Below are positions 26,401-34,184 of a stretch of DNA of 64,000 bases, one piece after another. Both the position numbers and the translations under genes were made by a program. The DNA comes from Sabulicella rubraurantiaca (GTDB taxonomy: Bacteria > Pseudomonadota > Alphaproteobacteria > Acetobacterales > Acetobacteraceae): assembly GCF_017355885.1 (NCBI RefSeq), contig NZ_JAFEUU010000009.1, positions 1-64,000 of the forward strand, read 5' to 3'. The notes beneath the pieces are model-generated. The model was not told the DNA's origin. It saw only the letters and a list, made by a program, of their open reading frames with translations, and made no database searches. Positions within the stretch are counted from its first letter, which is position 1, and each line of letters begins with the position of its first letter.

Positions 26401-26566
26401 CGCCGAGGGGTGTCACGAGGTCCAGCGCGAAGAGGGCGATTGTGCTGGCCGCGATGATCGAGAGGAAGGCGGTGGAGCGGGGACCTGTCCAGCTCGGCTC
26501 GCCCAGCGCAGCGCGGCTCAGCTCCGTTGGGGCGGCCCCATCCGGCCCCCTGTCGGCATCGTGCAT
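23423..26566 (-). CDS. membrane hybrid histidine kinase with GAF and three receivers
   Basis: About 1047 residues. Four predicted membrane helices (~30-150) are followed by a GAF domain (~160-305) and a strongly Glu/Gln/Arg-rich coiled coil (~310-380). HisKA has SHELRTPLN (~His385), and HATPase_c has NFLSNALKFTEAG, DTGIGIE and GGTGLGLSISREL. Receiver 1 (~655-770) starts ILLVIEDDAAF, receiver 2 (~775-890) VLIVEDDPVQL, and receiver 3 (~920-1045) ILIVEDDVRN with LMDVMMPEMDG and KPLD. The ATG at 26566 was chosen because the frame further upstream runs through the TonB-receptor gene in a different frame. It is the first of four signalling genes and probably the main sensor. The ligand is unknown. 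Confidence 0.92.
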   Translation of the reverse strand: MHDADRGPDGAAPTELSRAALGEPSWTGPRSTAFLSIIAASTIALFALDLVTPLGVANWLFYLLPILLSFLLWHPAAPLALAAVTTALMLAGYWLSPPGVDPMIGAVNRGMGVVTVWVLSIGGSLFVSGRLAVRRQEWLQSGQLQLSARMSGEQGLDQISGAVLDGLCRHAGATVGAFYVAEGGALVRRATYAVPDPGALPERIQPGDGLLGEAARDRRIRLLHRLPAGYLRFGSALGATEPHSLLLAPIELDGELKGAVELGFADAAGQTHAELLRRTSNAIAVALRSAQYRARLQDLLDETQRQAEELQRQGEELRSSNEELEEQSRELEASQAALESQQKELRLANERLEERTRTLERSESALKDKARELEQASRYKSEFLANMSHELRTPLNSSLIMARLLADNRDGNLSEEQVRFAETIESAGNDLLTLINDILDLSKIEAGRVELRPSVLAISDLTERLRRTFEPVARERGLSFRVEAQASELETDGQRLEQILKNFLSNALKFTEAGEVVLEVDTLPDGRVAFSVRDTGIGIEQEQQEAVFEAFRQADGTTARRYGGTGLGLSISRELARLLGGTIELASAPGRGSTFTLVLPPVYAPVTALDAPAPAAAPPSGIRIRDLPPAPPPVPAKAAPHAVADDRDALEGARRILLVIEDDAAFAGLLRDLAREQGFHCLVAGTADEGVAMARAFLPHAIVLDLGLPDHSGISVLDRLKHDLTTRHIPVHIASAQENWRAALALGAVGFLQKPVSRDQLSHALRRLEGRIDHKLRRVLIVEDDPVQLDAIRRLLASDEVETVGAATGTACLEELSRQTFDCMVLDVSLPDMTGFELLDRLSADETRPFPPVIVYTGRDLLPEDELRLRRYSSSIIVKGARSPERLLDEVSLFLHQVVSEMPGEQQQTLVRALNRDAVLEGRRILIVEDDVRNIFALTSVLEPHGATVIVARNGREALAALDRAEAAGEPMDLVLMDVMMPEMDGITATRHLREKPERRSLPVIMLTAKAMPDDQRQCLEAGANDYMAKPLDVEKLLSLVRVWMPR

Positions 26567-26660
26567 CCTGTCTCTTTCCCTGACCCGCCCGGCAGCGGGC
26601 TGTATGCCGTCGCAATATCGCGCGCCAGCGATCAATGGCCAGAGTGGGAGGCCAAACATT

Positions 26661-26686
26661 CCGGGGGCGGATCGGACCGCCCCCGG
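26661..26686 (-). terminator. strong hairpin terminator after the TonB-dependent receptor
   Basis: A perfect 10-bp GC inverted repeat, CCGGGGGCGG (26661-26670) and CCGCCCCCGG (26677-26686), around a 6-base loop. It lies nine bases past the receptor stop. In the direction of transcription it is followed by AATGTTTGG, a modest T-rich stretch. It separates the receptor from the kinase cluster behind it. Confidence 0.75.
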
Positions 26687-26694
26687 CTCCCGCC

Positions 26695-28629
26695 TCAGAA
26701 GGTGAAGCGCGTCCCGACCAGGAGGGAGCGCCCCGGCACTTGGAAGCCATTCACCGGCTCCCATTTGGAGCCGCCGAGGTTCCGTCCTTCCAGGAAGGCC
26801 GTGACCTGCGGCGTCACACGGTAGGAGACGGTGATGTTCAGCACCGTCCCGGTCTTGTTGCGGCGCGGCCCGGCGATGCTCGCCCCCGCATCGGTGTAGG
26901 AGGCGAAGGGTCCTTCCGGACTGCGGCCGGTGAAGAGCAGCGTGGGCGCGACGACGAGGCCGGGCAGAGGCTCCGCCCGCAGCGTCGCGTTGATGACGTG
27001 CTCCGGGCGCCGGGGCAGCGGGCGGCCGGTGGCGCGGTCCGTCGCGTCGGTGATCGTCCAGCTCAGCTCGGCGGAAAGCCAGCGCGTGGGGCGCAGCGCC
27101 ACGCCGAGTTCCGCGCCCTTGATCGCCACCCGGTCCACGTTCACCAGGGTGGAGAACTGGGCGTTGTAGTTGATCAGGTCGGTCACGCGGGACTGGAAGA
27201 AGGTCGCGCCCAGCGTGGCGAAGGCGGGGCGGCCGAAGGCCGGGATGTCCAGCTCTGCCCCCACCTCGTAGCCCAGGCTGCGCTCGGGGCGGAGATTGGG
27301 GTTGCCGCGGAAGCTGGTGCCGATGGCGCCGAAGCGCTGGAAGAGTGCGGGGGCGTTGAAGGCGCTGCCGCCTGCCGCGCGTAGCCGCAGGTTCAGCTCC
27401 GGCACCTGGAGCACGGCACCGAGTCGCCAGGTGGTGTCGGAGAAGCCGCCCGCCGCGTCGTGGCGAAGCCCGGCCGAGAGATCGAGCCTCTCCCAGATGC
27501 GGTACTGCACGGCAGCGTGCCCGGCATTCACGTCCTGGCTGGCATTGACCCGGGTCTGAAACGGCACGGCACCCGCGATCGAGCGCGCGGATTCCCGTGC
27601 ATGGGTGAAGCCGAAGCTGGCCTGCCCATCGGTGAAGGCGCCGAAGCCCGGCAGACGCACCGTGTTGCCCCAATCCACGGTGGTCCGCTCGCCCAGGTAG
27701 CGGTCGGTGCCGCTGGCGGCGGAAAGCTGGTCGGGCAGGTTGGAATAGACGCGGCGGTCGCTGCCATGGGCGACACGCAGCCCCGTGGTCCATGCGCCGC
27801 CGAAGAGCGTCGTCTCGCCGCGCAGCTGGCCGAACCAGCGCCGGTCGTCGCCGGTGAAGTTCGGATCGTCGCGCGGCACGGAATCCAGGCCGAAGCGGTT
27901 CTCCCGCCAACGCAAAAGCCCTTCGACCCGCGTGCCGGCGAGCGGCGTCCAGCCGAGCCGCGCCGTGGCGGCGGTGCCGCGGAACCCGTCGCGCTCGTTC
28001 AGCGTGCGTTGGAAGCGGGACGCCGTGGCGTTGAAGCCTTGGGTGGACAGGGAGTTCACACTGGCCAGGTAGTCGAACTGGCCCACCGTGCCGGTCGCCC
28101 CGGCCCCGACGCGCAGTGTGCGCTGCGTCCCGCCCGCGATCTCGCCATAGGGCACGAAGGCGCGGTCGGGCGGCGCGCGGCGAGTGACGAGGTTGATGAC
28201 GCCCCCCAGCGCCGAGCCGCCATAGAGCGAGGAGGCCGGGCCACGCAGCACCTCGATCCGCTCCACGTCGAAGAGGAGCTCATTGCCGAAGTTGAAGGCG
28301 CCATTGGCCTCGGCGGGGTCGTTCACCGGCACCCCGTCCAGCAGCACCAGGGTGGAGCGGGAAGAATTGCCGCGCAGGAAGACGCTGGCCTGCTGGCCGA
28401 TCCCGCCCGAGGCGGCGAGGCGCAGCCCGGGCACGATCGCCAGCGCCTCGGCGAGGGTCTGGAAGCCGCGCTCCTCGATGGTCTGGCGAGTGATGACGGT
28501 GATGGCGGCGGGCACGCGCTCCAGCGTCGTGGGCGCGCGGGTGGCGGTGACGATCGTGTCGGGCAGGGCGACCTGCGCGGCGGCAGGCGTGGCCGCGAGA
28601 AGCGCGGCGGCAAAAGACAGGCGGCGCAT
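26695..28629 (-). CDS. btuB: TonB-dependent outer-membrane receptor, BtuB-like (cobalamin uptake)
   Basis: About 644 residues. A signal peptide (MRRLSFAAALLAATPAAAQ) precedes a TonB-box-like DTIVTATRAPTTLERVP. The plug domain (~30-145) has VFLRGNSSRSTLVLLDGVPV and IEVLRGPASSLYGGSALGG. The remainder is a 22-strand barrel of alternating aromatic and polar residues, ending in a terminal phenylalanine (VGTRFTF). The ATG at 28629 has GGAGGAATCCC just upstream. A cobalamin riboswitch lies 134 bases before the start, so vitamin B12 or a corrinoid is the expected cargo and expression should fall when B12 is plentiful. The strain needs TonB-ExbBD and an inner-membrane importer, which are not in the window. 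Confidence 0.93.
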   Translation of the reverse strand: MRRLSFAAALLAATPAAAQVALPDTIVTATRAPTTLERVPAAITVITRQTIEERGFQTLAEALAIVPGLRLAASGGIGQQASVFLRGNSSRSTLVLLDGVPVNDPAEANGAFNFGNELLFDVERIEVLRGPASSLYGGSALGGVINLVTRRAPPDRAFVPYGEIAGGTQRTLRVGAGATGTVGQFDYLASVNSLSTQGFNATASRFQRTLNERDGFRGTAATARLGWTPLAGTRVEGLLRWRENRFGLDSVPRDDPNFTGDDRRWFGQLRGETTLFGGAWTTGLRVAHGSDRRVYSNLPDQLSAASGTDRYLGERTTVDWGNTVRLPGFGAFTDGQASFGFTHARESARSIAGAVPFQTRVNASQDVNAGHAAVQYRIWERLDLSAGLRHDAAGGFSDTTWRLGAVLQVPELNLRLRAAGGSAFNAPALFQRFGAIGTSFRGNPNLRPERSLGYEVGAELDIPAFGRPAFATLGATFFQSRVTDLINYNAQFSTLVNVDRVAIKGAELGVALRPTRWLSAELSWTITDATDRATGRPLPRRPEHVINATLRAEPLPGLVVAPTLLFTGRSPEGPFASYTDAGASIAGPRRNKTGTVLNITVSYRVTPQVTAFLEGRNLGGSKWEPVNGFQVPGRSLLVGTRFTF

Positions 28630-28762
28630 GGGATTCCTCCATCTGCGCGTGACGGCAATGCCGCGCGGCAAGGAGGCGCCACGCGACGGCTGGCGTCGGG
28701 CCCGCAACCGGAAACAAGTTCCGTGGCACCGGTGCACCCCGCCCGGTACGCGCGAGAACAAC

Positions 28763-28950
28763 TCTGCGCCGGCCGGTCTCCTGGCTTGCGGGTCCATGCC
28801 ATGCGCCGCCTTCTCGCCCTCTCCGAGAGGGGGCAATGGCTCGTGGCGCGCGGCTCTCCGCCTACAGTTGCGGGGGCAGCTGCGGATTGACGGAGCCGTG
28901 ATGGCTCCGCTTCGCGCATTCCCGTTTCACCCCTCCTCGGGGCACCGACG
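28763..28950 (-). promoter_or_regulatory. cobalamin (AdoCbl) riboswitch
   Basis: Read on the minus strand, the conserved elements occur in order. First come GGTGCC and a GGAGGGGTGAAACGGGAA block (ttccc at 28919-28923). A perfect 7-bp stem CGGAGCC/GGCTCCG follows (28909-28891), then CCCCGCAACTGTAG (28875-28862). Last is the B12 box AAGCCAGGAGACCGGCC (28787-28771). This is the full class I cobalamin aptamer. It sits in the leader of the BtuB-like receptor, and the 134 bases between it and the ATG can hold the expression platform. Ligand binding is expected to switch the receptor off. Confidence 0.95.
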
Positions 28951-29000
28951 CATGGGCCGTCCTTAGAACGGGACCTGGGCGCCGGGAAGGGGCAGGGAAG

Positions 29001-29660
29001 TTAGAACAGCCAGTCGAGCGCTGCGCGGCCGAACCAGAGCAGGGCGACGATGACGCCGGTGGCGAAGAGGCAGCCCGCCAGGGTCAGCGCAGCGCCGATC
29101 CCGACCACGCGGCTGTCGCTCTCCACCACGCCCAGCGCCATGACGATGGTGCCGAAGGCGGGAGGGCCGTTGGTGCCGGGGCCAGGCAGGATCAGCATGA
29201 TCGCGCTGAAGACGGTGAGCCACCCCACCAGCTTGTCGCCGCTGGCGCCGGTCCAGAAGCCGGGGCGTGGCCGCACCCAGCGCTCCACCCTGCCGATCCA
29301 GCCGGAGGAGGCGTCGGAGAGGCGGAGCAAATCTTCCCGCTTGATGGTCTGGCGGGCCATGAAGGCGGGCAGCCTCGGGTTGCGGCGCCCCATCCCCATC
29401 TGCAACCCCAGGATGAGCATGGGGATGCCGAAGACGCTCGCCATGCCGGGCAGGAGGGAAGGAAGACAAAGGAGAAGGATCAGGAGGCCGAATGCGCGGT
29501 CTTCGAAGGCTTCGGCCATGTCGCCCAGGCTGATCCGCGCGCCCGGGAACTGGGCCGCCACTTCCGTAACGATGCGGGAAATGGGCGCCTCGTGCGACAG
29601 ATGGGGCGTTCCGTCCAATAGATGTGTCCTTGATGCAGGGCAGGGAACGCCCAGCGGCAT
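29001..29660 (-). CDS. ExoD family membrane protein
   Basis: About 219 residues. The ExoD family was named for Sinorhizobium meliloti exopolysaccharide mutants, and its molecular role is still unclear. Features are ISRIVTEVAAQFPGARISLG and MAEAFEDRAFGLLILLLCLP, then membrane segments around PGMASVFGIPMLILGLQM, LTVFSAIMLILPGPGTNGPP and a C-terminal pair ending LLWFGRAALDWLF. ATG 29660 is supported by AAGGA eleven bases upstream; the frame could start earlier at 29729 without a good ribosome site. It is transcribed alone toward the riboswitch region. Confidence 0.85.
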   Translation of the reverse strand: MPLGVPCPASRTHLLDGTPHLSHEAPISRIVTEVAAQFPGARISLGDMAEAFEDRAFGLLILLLCLPSLLPGMASVFGIPMLILGLQMGMGRRNPRLPAFMARQTIKREDLLRLSDASSGWIGRVERWVRPRPGFWTGASGDKLVGWLTVFSAIMLILPGPGTNGPPAFGTIVMALGVVESDSRVVGIGAALTLAGCLFATGVIVALLWFGRAALDWLF

Positions 29661-29749
29661 AGATGGCGATTTCCTTGCGGGGAATCCAGCGGGATTCTGC
29701 TTAAGCCGGCAAACCGCCGGGCCGCCCATCGGGCGGCCCTGAGGGTGTG

Positions 29750-30553
29750 TCAGGCCCCGGTGAAGGCGGGGCGCCGCTTCTCCATGAAGGCGCGCCGCCC
29801 CTCGCGGTAATCGGCGCTGTCGAAGCAGGCATCCTGCGCCGCCGCAATCGCCGCCATGTCGCGGCTCGCCGGGTCGGCTAGCACGGCGCGGACCGTGCGC
29901 TTGTTGGCCAGCAACGACAGCGGCGCGTTGACCGCGATGGTCGAGGTCAGGCGGTCTACCTCCGCATCCAGCTCCGCCTGCGGGACGAGGCGGTTAACGA
30001 GGCCCATGCGCTCCGCCTCCTCGCCCGCGATGCGGCCGCCCGTCATCAGGATGTAATGGGCATGGGCCGGCCCGACGAGCGCGACGAGGTTGCTCACCAT
30101 GTCGAAGCCGTAGGCGATGCCCAGGCGTGCGGCGGGGATTCCGAATTCGCTGCCCACCGCTGCGATGCGCATGTCGCAGGACATGGCGATGCCAAGGCCG
30201 CCGCCCATGCAGAAGCCCTGGATCTTGGCGATGACCGGCTTCGGGAATTCGGCCAGCTTCTTCCGCCCGTGGCTGGTCTTGTTGTTGTAGTGCTTCTGCG
30301 CCTCCGCGTCCGAGCGGTTCTGCTCGAACTGGGAGATGTCGGCGCCGGACACGAAGGCCTTGCCGCCCGCGCCTTCCAGCACGACGCAGCGGATCGCCGG
30401 ATCGGCCTCGAAGCGGTCCAGCGCCTCGGCCATGCCGTCCCACATCCCGATGGACATGGCGTTGCGCTTCTCGGGCTGGTTGAAGACGATGGTGCCCACG
30501 CCCGCATTGGCGCGAGCGATGATCTTGCCATCGGCCAGGGTGGTCTCGGTCAT
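29750..30553 (-). CDS. enoyl-CoA hydratase/isomerase family protein
   Basis: About 267 residues, a crotonase-fold enzyme acting on a CoA thioester. The oxyanion-hole loops are GKAFVSGADISQFEQN and GFCMGGGLGIAMSCDMRIAA. The catalytic region continues ARLGIAYGFDMVSNLVALVG, where the usual hydratase glutamates are not both evident, so the reaction (hydration, isomerisation or hydrolysis) is uncertain. The ATG overlaps the stop of the upstream CoA-transferase (ATGA), and both probably act on the same acyl-CoA. Confidence 0.9.
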   Translation of the reverse strand: MTETTLADGKIIARANAGVGTIVFNQPEKRNAMSIGMWDGMAEALDRFEADPAIRCVVLEGAGGKAFVSGADISQFEQNRSDAEAQKHYNNKTSHGRKKLAEFPKPVIAKIQGFCMGGGLGIAMSCDMRIAAVGSEFGIPAARLGIAYGFDMVSNLVALVGPAHAHYILMTGGRIAGEEAERMGLVNRLVPQAELDAEVDRLTSTIAVNAPLSLLANKRTVRAVLADPASRDMAAIAAAQDACFDSADYREGRRAFMEKRRPAFTGA

Positions 30554-31734
30554 TTCGCTGCGTCTCCCAGCGCGCCCGTCGCGCGCAATTCCTTGATCTC
30601 GTTCCCGGACAGCCCGGCCTGCGCCAGGATCTCCTCTGCGTCGCCGCCCAGTGCGGGCACGCCGCGATGCACGCCGGGCTTGTGCCCGTCGATGTTCAGC
30701 GGCGTCCGCACCACCCCGGCTTGGCCCAGCCGCTCATGCGGGGCGTGCCACACCATGTCGAGGTGCTGGACCTGCGGGTCCTCGAACACCTCGCGGATGT
30801 CGTTAACCGGACCACAGGGGATGCCCGCTTCCTCCAGCTTCGCGATCCACCATTCGGAGGGGTGCTTGCGCGTCTCCTCCGCGATGGCGGCGTTCAGCGC
30901 TGGACGGTCGGCGGTGCGCCCCTTCGCCGTCTGCCATTCGGGCTTGGCCAGCCAGTCCTCGCGCCCGCAGACACGGCAGAACACCTCCCACAGCTTGGCG
31001 GAGGAGGCGGCGATGTTGATCGGCTTGTCGGCGGCGGGAAACACGCCCATCGGCGTGTTCACCGGGTGGTCGTTACCGGCTTGGCCCGCCACCTCGCCAT
31101 CCATCAGGAAGCGCGTGGCCTGGAAGTCCAGCATGAAGACCTGCGCTTCCAGCAGCGAGGTGTGGACAGAGCCGCCCATCCCTGTCCGCTCGCGCTCGAA
31201 CAGCTTCATCATGATGGCCAGCGCCAGCAGGTTGCCAGCCGTCAGGTCGTTGATCGGGATGCCGACGCGCATGGGCCCGCGCCCGGCCTCGCCGGTGATG
31301 GACATCAGCCCGCCCATGCCCTGCGCGATCTGGTCCACCCCACCGCGCCCGGCATAGGGGCCGGTCTGCCCGAAGCCGGAGATGGAGGCGTAGACGAGGC
31401 GCGGATTCACCGCCGCGATCTCCTCCGGCCCGATCTTGAGCCGGTGCTTCACCGCGACGCGCATGTTCTCCACCAGCACGTCGGCCTTCGCCGCGAGGCG
31501 CAGGAAGGCGGCGCGCCCGGCCGGGTTCTTGAGGTCGAGGGCGATGGATCGCTTGTTGCGGTGCAGGTTCACCGAGTCGAACCCGTCGCGCGCTCCGCCG
31601 AACCCGTCCGCGCTGCCTGGCGGCTCGACCCGCCAGATCGTGGCGCCCCAATCGGCCAGGTGGCGCACGCAGGTGGGACCGGCGCGGGCCAGCGTCAGAT
31701 CCAGAACGATGAGCCCGTCCAGCGGCAATGGCAT
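30550..31734 (-). CDS. CaiB/BaiF family CoA-transferase (class III)
   Basis: About 394 residues. Moves CoA between carboxylic acids by a covalent aspartyl-CoA route. The opening PLDGLIVLDLTLARAGPTC and WGATIWRVEPPG are typical, as are HRNKRSIALDLKNPAGR and VLVENMRVAVKHRLKIG. The catalytic aspartate is expected in GRGGVDQIAQGMGG (~170). The C-terminal IPCGPVNDIREVFEDPQVQ is standard. The ATG at 31734 was chosen because upstream codons overlap the transporter gene. It is coupled by ATGA to the enoyl-CoA hydratase gene and follows the AbrB transporter by 28 bases, so the three may be one operon for uptake, activation and turnover of an unknown acid. Confidence 0.92.
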   Translation of the reverse strand: MPLPLDGLIVLDLTLARAGPTCVRHLADWGATIWRVEPPGSADGFGGARDGFDSVNLHRNKRSIALDLKNPAGRAAFLRLAAKADVLVENMRVAVKHRLKIGPEEIAAVNPRLVYASISGFGQTGPYAGRGGVDQIAQGMGGLMSITGEAGRGPMRVGIPINDLTAGNLLALAIMMKLFERERTGMGGSVHTSLLEAQVFMLDFQATRFLMDGEVAGQAGNDHPVNTPMGVFPAADKPINIAASSAKLWEVFCRVCGREDWLAKPEWQTAKGRTADRPALNAAIAEETRKHPSEWWIAKLEEAGIPCGPVNDIREVFEDPQVQHLDMVWHAPHERLGQAGVVRTPLNIDGHKPGVHRGVPALGGDAEEILAQAGLSGNEIKELRATGALGDAAK

Positions 31735-31762
31735 CCGGTCTTTCCCCCTTTGTCCCGCGAAA

Positions 31763-32854
31763 CTACGCGCCGCGGCGCGGGCTGAACAGCCGCAGCCGGT
31801 CCGACAGCGCCCAGACCTGACCCAGCACGAGGGAGCAGAGCAGGGTCCGGCACAGGTGGAAGGCCATGACCAGCGGCACGGCGGCACCCAGCGCCTTGGC
31901 CGTCACACCCATCTCCGCCATTCCGCCCGGCGCCATCCCGAGCAGCGCGGCCGAGACGGGTAGGCCCCAGGCGAAGGCCAGCATCAGCCCCACCAGCGCC
32001 CCCAGTGCACAAAGAAGCAAGGTGGAGGCGACCGAGGCGGTAAGCAGGCGGCGCGAGGACAGCAGGAAGTCGCGCGACAGCTTCTGCCCCAGCGCCACCC
32101 CCATCCCTACCTGGGCTGCATCCACGAAGAAGGGGGGCACGCCGCCGGGCAGCCGGTCGAATGCGGCGGCGCCGATGGCCAGGAAGCACGGCCCCATCAT
32201 CCAGGGATTGGCCAGCCCGGCGCGGCGCAGCAGCAGCGCCGCGACCCAGCCGGCCAGCAGCATCACGACGAGGCCCACGGCGTCGAAGGGCAGGCGCGGC
32301 GCCAGGAACTCGCCCGCCTGCCCATGCGGGGCCAGCCAGGTGAGCAAAGGCGGCATGAGGATCACCACCAGCACCACACGCACGGTCTGGGCGAGGGTGA
32401 CGGGCGCGACCGGGGCGCCGGCGCGCTGCCCGACCACCACCATCACCAGCACACCACCGGGGATGCAGGAAAAGAACCCGGTTCGCGCATCCACCCGCGC
32501 CAACCGCATGAAGACGGGGACGCAAAGCATCCCCACGACGATGGAAAGCAGCCCTGCCAGCAGGATGGCGGGCAGCGCCGCGCCCAGCGCCGCCAGCACC
32601 GGGCCGGAAAAGGTCTGGCCGAGCGCAAGGCCGATCACGATCAGCGCCCCCTGACGTGGCCAGGCCGGCGTCTCCACCCGGCGATGCCAGGCCAGCGCGG
32701 CGGTGCCAGCCATGGCGCCGAGCATCCAGGCGAGAGGCACATGGAGGAGGTGGAATACCGCCCCGCCCAAAGTCGCGACGATCCAGGGCAGGAGGCGGTC
32801 GAGAAAGAGGTTCACGTCGGGAGGCAGCTTCCCCCTGGCGGGGTAGGACGTCAA
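31763..32854 (-). CDS. AbrB-family membrane transporter
   Basis: About 363 residues with around ten hydrophobic helices in two repeats. Motifs such as GALIVIGLALGQTFSGPVL, FFSCIPGGVLVMVVVGQRAG and ALLGMAPGGMAEMGVTAKAL are the duplicated GG(V/M) regions of this family, formerly misnamed ammonia monooxygenase. No reaction centre of an oxygenase is present. An alternative GTG start lies at 32815. The substrate is unknown. It precedes the CoA-transferase and enoyl-CoA hydratase genes on the same strand, which suggests transport of an organic acid. Confidence 0.85.
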   Translation of the reverse strand: MTSYPARGKLPPDVNLFLDRLLPWIVATLGGAVFHLLHVPLAWMLGAMAGTAALAWHRRVETPAWPRQGALIVIGLALGQTFSGPVLAALGAALPAILLAGLLSIVVGMLCVPVFMRLARVDARTGFFSCIPGGVLVMVVVGQRAGAPVAPVTLAQTVRVVLVVILMPPLLTWLAPHGQAGEFLAPRLPFDAVGLVVMLLAGWVAALLLRRAGLANPWMMGPCFLAIGAAAFDRLPGGVPPFFVDAAQVGMGVALGQKLSRDFLLSSRRLLTASVASTLLLCALGALVGLMLAFAWGLPVSAALLGMAPGGMAEMGVTAKALGAAVPLVMAFHLCRTLLCSLVLGQVWALSDRLRLFSPRRGA

Positions 32855-33206
32855 ACCGGGGCGGCGTTAACCTTTTGTCTATGCTTGCACCGCAGCCCGG
32901 CGCTGTTCCATTTCCCGCCCAGATCACGAGGTGCGGTCTGCCGTGCCGGCATCCCCGCTTGTCGCCGCAGAGGGCGCCTCAGGCCAGGAGCGTGCTGCTG
33001 CAGGCCGCCATCAGCGATGCTACAGGCACGGTGCGGCGCGATGCGCGCGTGCCGCAGGTAATTCGCGCCCAGGCACCGCTCCTGGCGCGCTTCTCCGCCG
33101 CGCCGGCCGGGGCGGATCTGCGCGAACTGGCGCGCGGCCTTCTCGCCGCGTGACAGGGGCGGCGCCGGGCGGCATCCTCTCGCTCCAGGACAGGGATCAC
33201 GAGACG
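32855..33206. other. divergent intergenic region with one doubtful small frame
   Basis: This 352-base stretch separates the AbrB transporter from the MBL operon and should hold both promoters. A frame on the plus strand, ATG 32881 to stop 33153 (90 codons), is open. Its first half has erratic codon use and many Arg/Pro, while its second half (from VLLQAAISDATGTVRRDA to RELARGLLAA) looks more protein-like. No family is recognised and there is no ribosome site, so it is not called as a gene. No RNA structure stands out. Confidence 0.4.
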
Positions 33207-34184
33207 ATGAGCTTCGCCAGCACCAATGACCTCGCGGAGAAGACCGTCTCCTTCGACGAACTCGGCCCTGGCCTCTACGCCTACACCGCCGAGGGTGATC
33301 CGAATTCCGGCGTGCTGGTGGGGCCGGACGGGGTGGTGGTGGTGGATGCCCAGGCCACGCCGGTCATGGCGAAGGACGTGCAGGCGCGCATCGCGCAGGT
33401 GACGGACAAGCCCGTGCGCCAGGTGGTGCTGTCGCATTACCATGCGGTGCGGGTGCTCGGCGCCAGCGGCTACCCAGCCCATGCGGTGATCTGCTCCGAC
33501 GCCACGCGCGCCCTGATCGCCGAGCGCGGCGCGCAGGACATGGACAGCGAGATCGGCCGCTTCCCGCGCCTGTTCCGCGGCCGTGAATCCATCCCTGGCC
33601 TCACTTGGCCGACGCACAGTTTCGAGCGGAAGATGACGCTCTGGCTCGGCGAGCTTGAGGCGCAGGTGATCCATATCGGCCGCTCCCACACGGCGGGCGA
33701 CACGGTGGTCTGGGTGCCCGCGCACAAGGTGCTCTTCGCCGGCGACACGGTGGAGTTCGGCGCCACCCCCTATTGTGGCGATGCGCATTTCGCCGACTGG
33801 CCAGGGACCATCGCCGCCATCCGCGAATTGGGAGCGGAGAAGCTGGTGCCGGGACGGGGCGCCGCGCTGCTGACCAGGGGCGATGTCGAGGAAGCGCTGC
33901 ACCAGACGGAAAGCTACACTTCCGACCTCTTCGCCCTGGCGCGGGAGGCGGTGGCGAAGGGCCACGGCCTCAAGGATCTCTACGGCACGGCGATGGAGCG
34001 GATGCGCCCGAAATACGGGCATTGGGTCATCTTCGAGCACTGCATGCCCTTCAACGTCTCCCGCGCCTTCGACGAGGCCTCCGGCATCGCGCATCCGCGC
34101 ATCTGGACCGCCGAGCGCGACGTGGAGATGTGGCGCGCCCTGGAAGGCGCGCAGCCGATGAAGAGTGCGGAGGCACGCGGATGA
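33207..34184 (+). CDS. MBL-fold metallo-hydrolase-like protein
   Basis: About 325 residues with the metallo-beta-lactamase fold: GVLVGPDGVVVVDAQATPV, VVLSHYHAVRVLGASGY, HIGRSHTAGDTVVWVPAHK, LFAGDTVEFGATPYCGD and ELGAEKLVPGRGAALL. The metal motif HxHxDH reads HYHAVR, so the fourth and sixth positions are changed, while the later His (GRSHTAGD) and Asp (FAGDTVEF) remain. The zinc site may be mononuclear or altered. The TGA overlaps the start of the FAD monooxygenase gene (ATGA), so the two are a unit, probably for an aromatic or cyclic compound whose ring product is hydrolysed. This is inference. Confidence 0.85.
   Translation: MSFASTNDLAEKTVSFDELGPGLYAYTAEGDPNSGVLVGPDGVVVVDAQATPVMAKDVQARIAQVTDKPVRQVVLSHYHAVRVLGASGYPAHAVICSDATRALIAERGAQDMDSEIGRFPRLFRGRESIPGLTWPTHSFERKMTLWLGELEAQVIHIGRSHTAGDTVVWVPAHKVLFAGDTVEFGATPYCGDAHFADWPGTIAAIRELGAEKLVPGRGAALLTRGDVEEALHQTESYTSDLFALAREAVAKGHGLKDLYGTAMERMRPKYGHWVIFEHCMPFNVSRAFDEASGIAHPRIWTAERDVEMWRALEGAQPMKSAEARG

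Noticed and set aside
32881-33153. A 90-residue plus-strand frame in the AbrB/MBL gap
   Set aside because: No ribosome site, no recognised family, uneven codon use in the first half; recorded as an intergenic note only.
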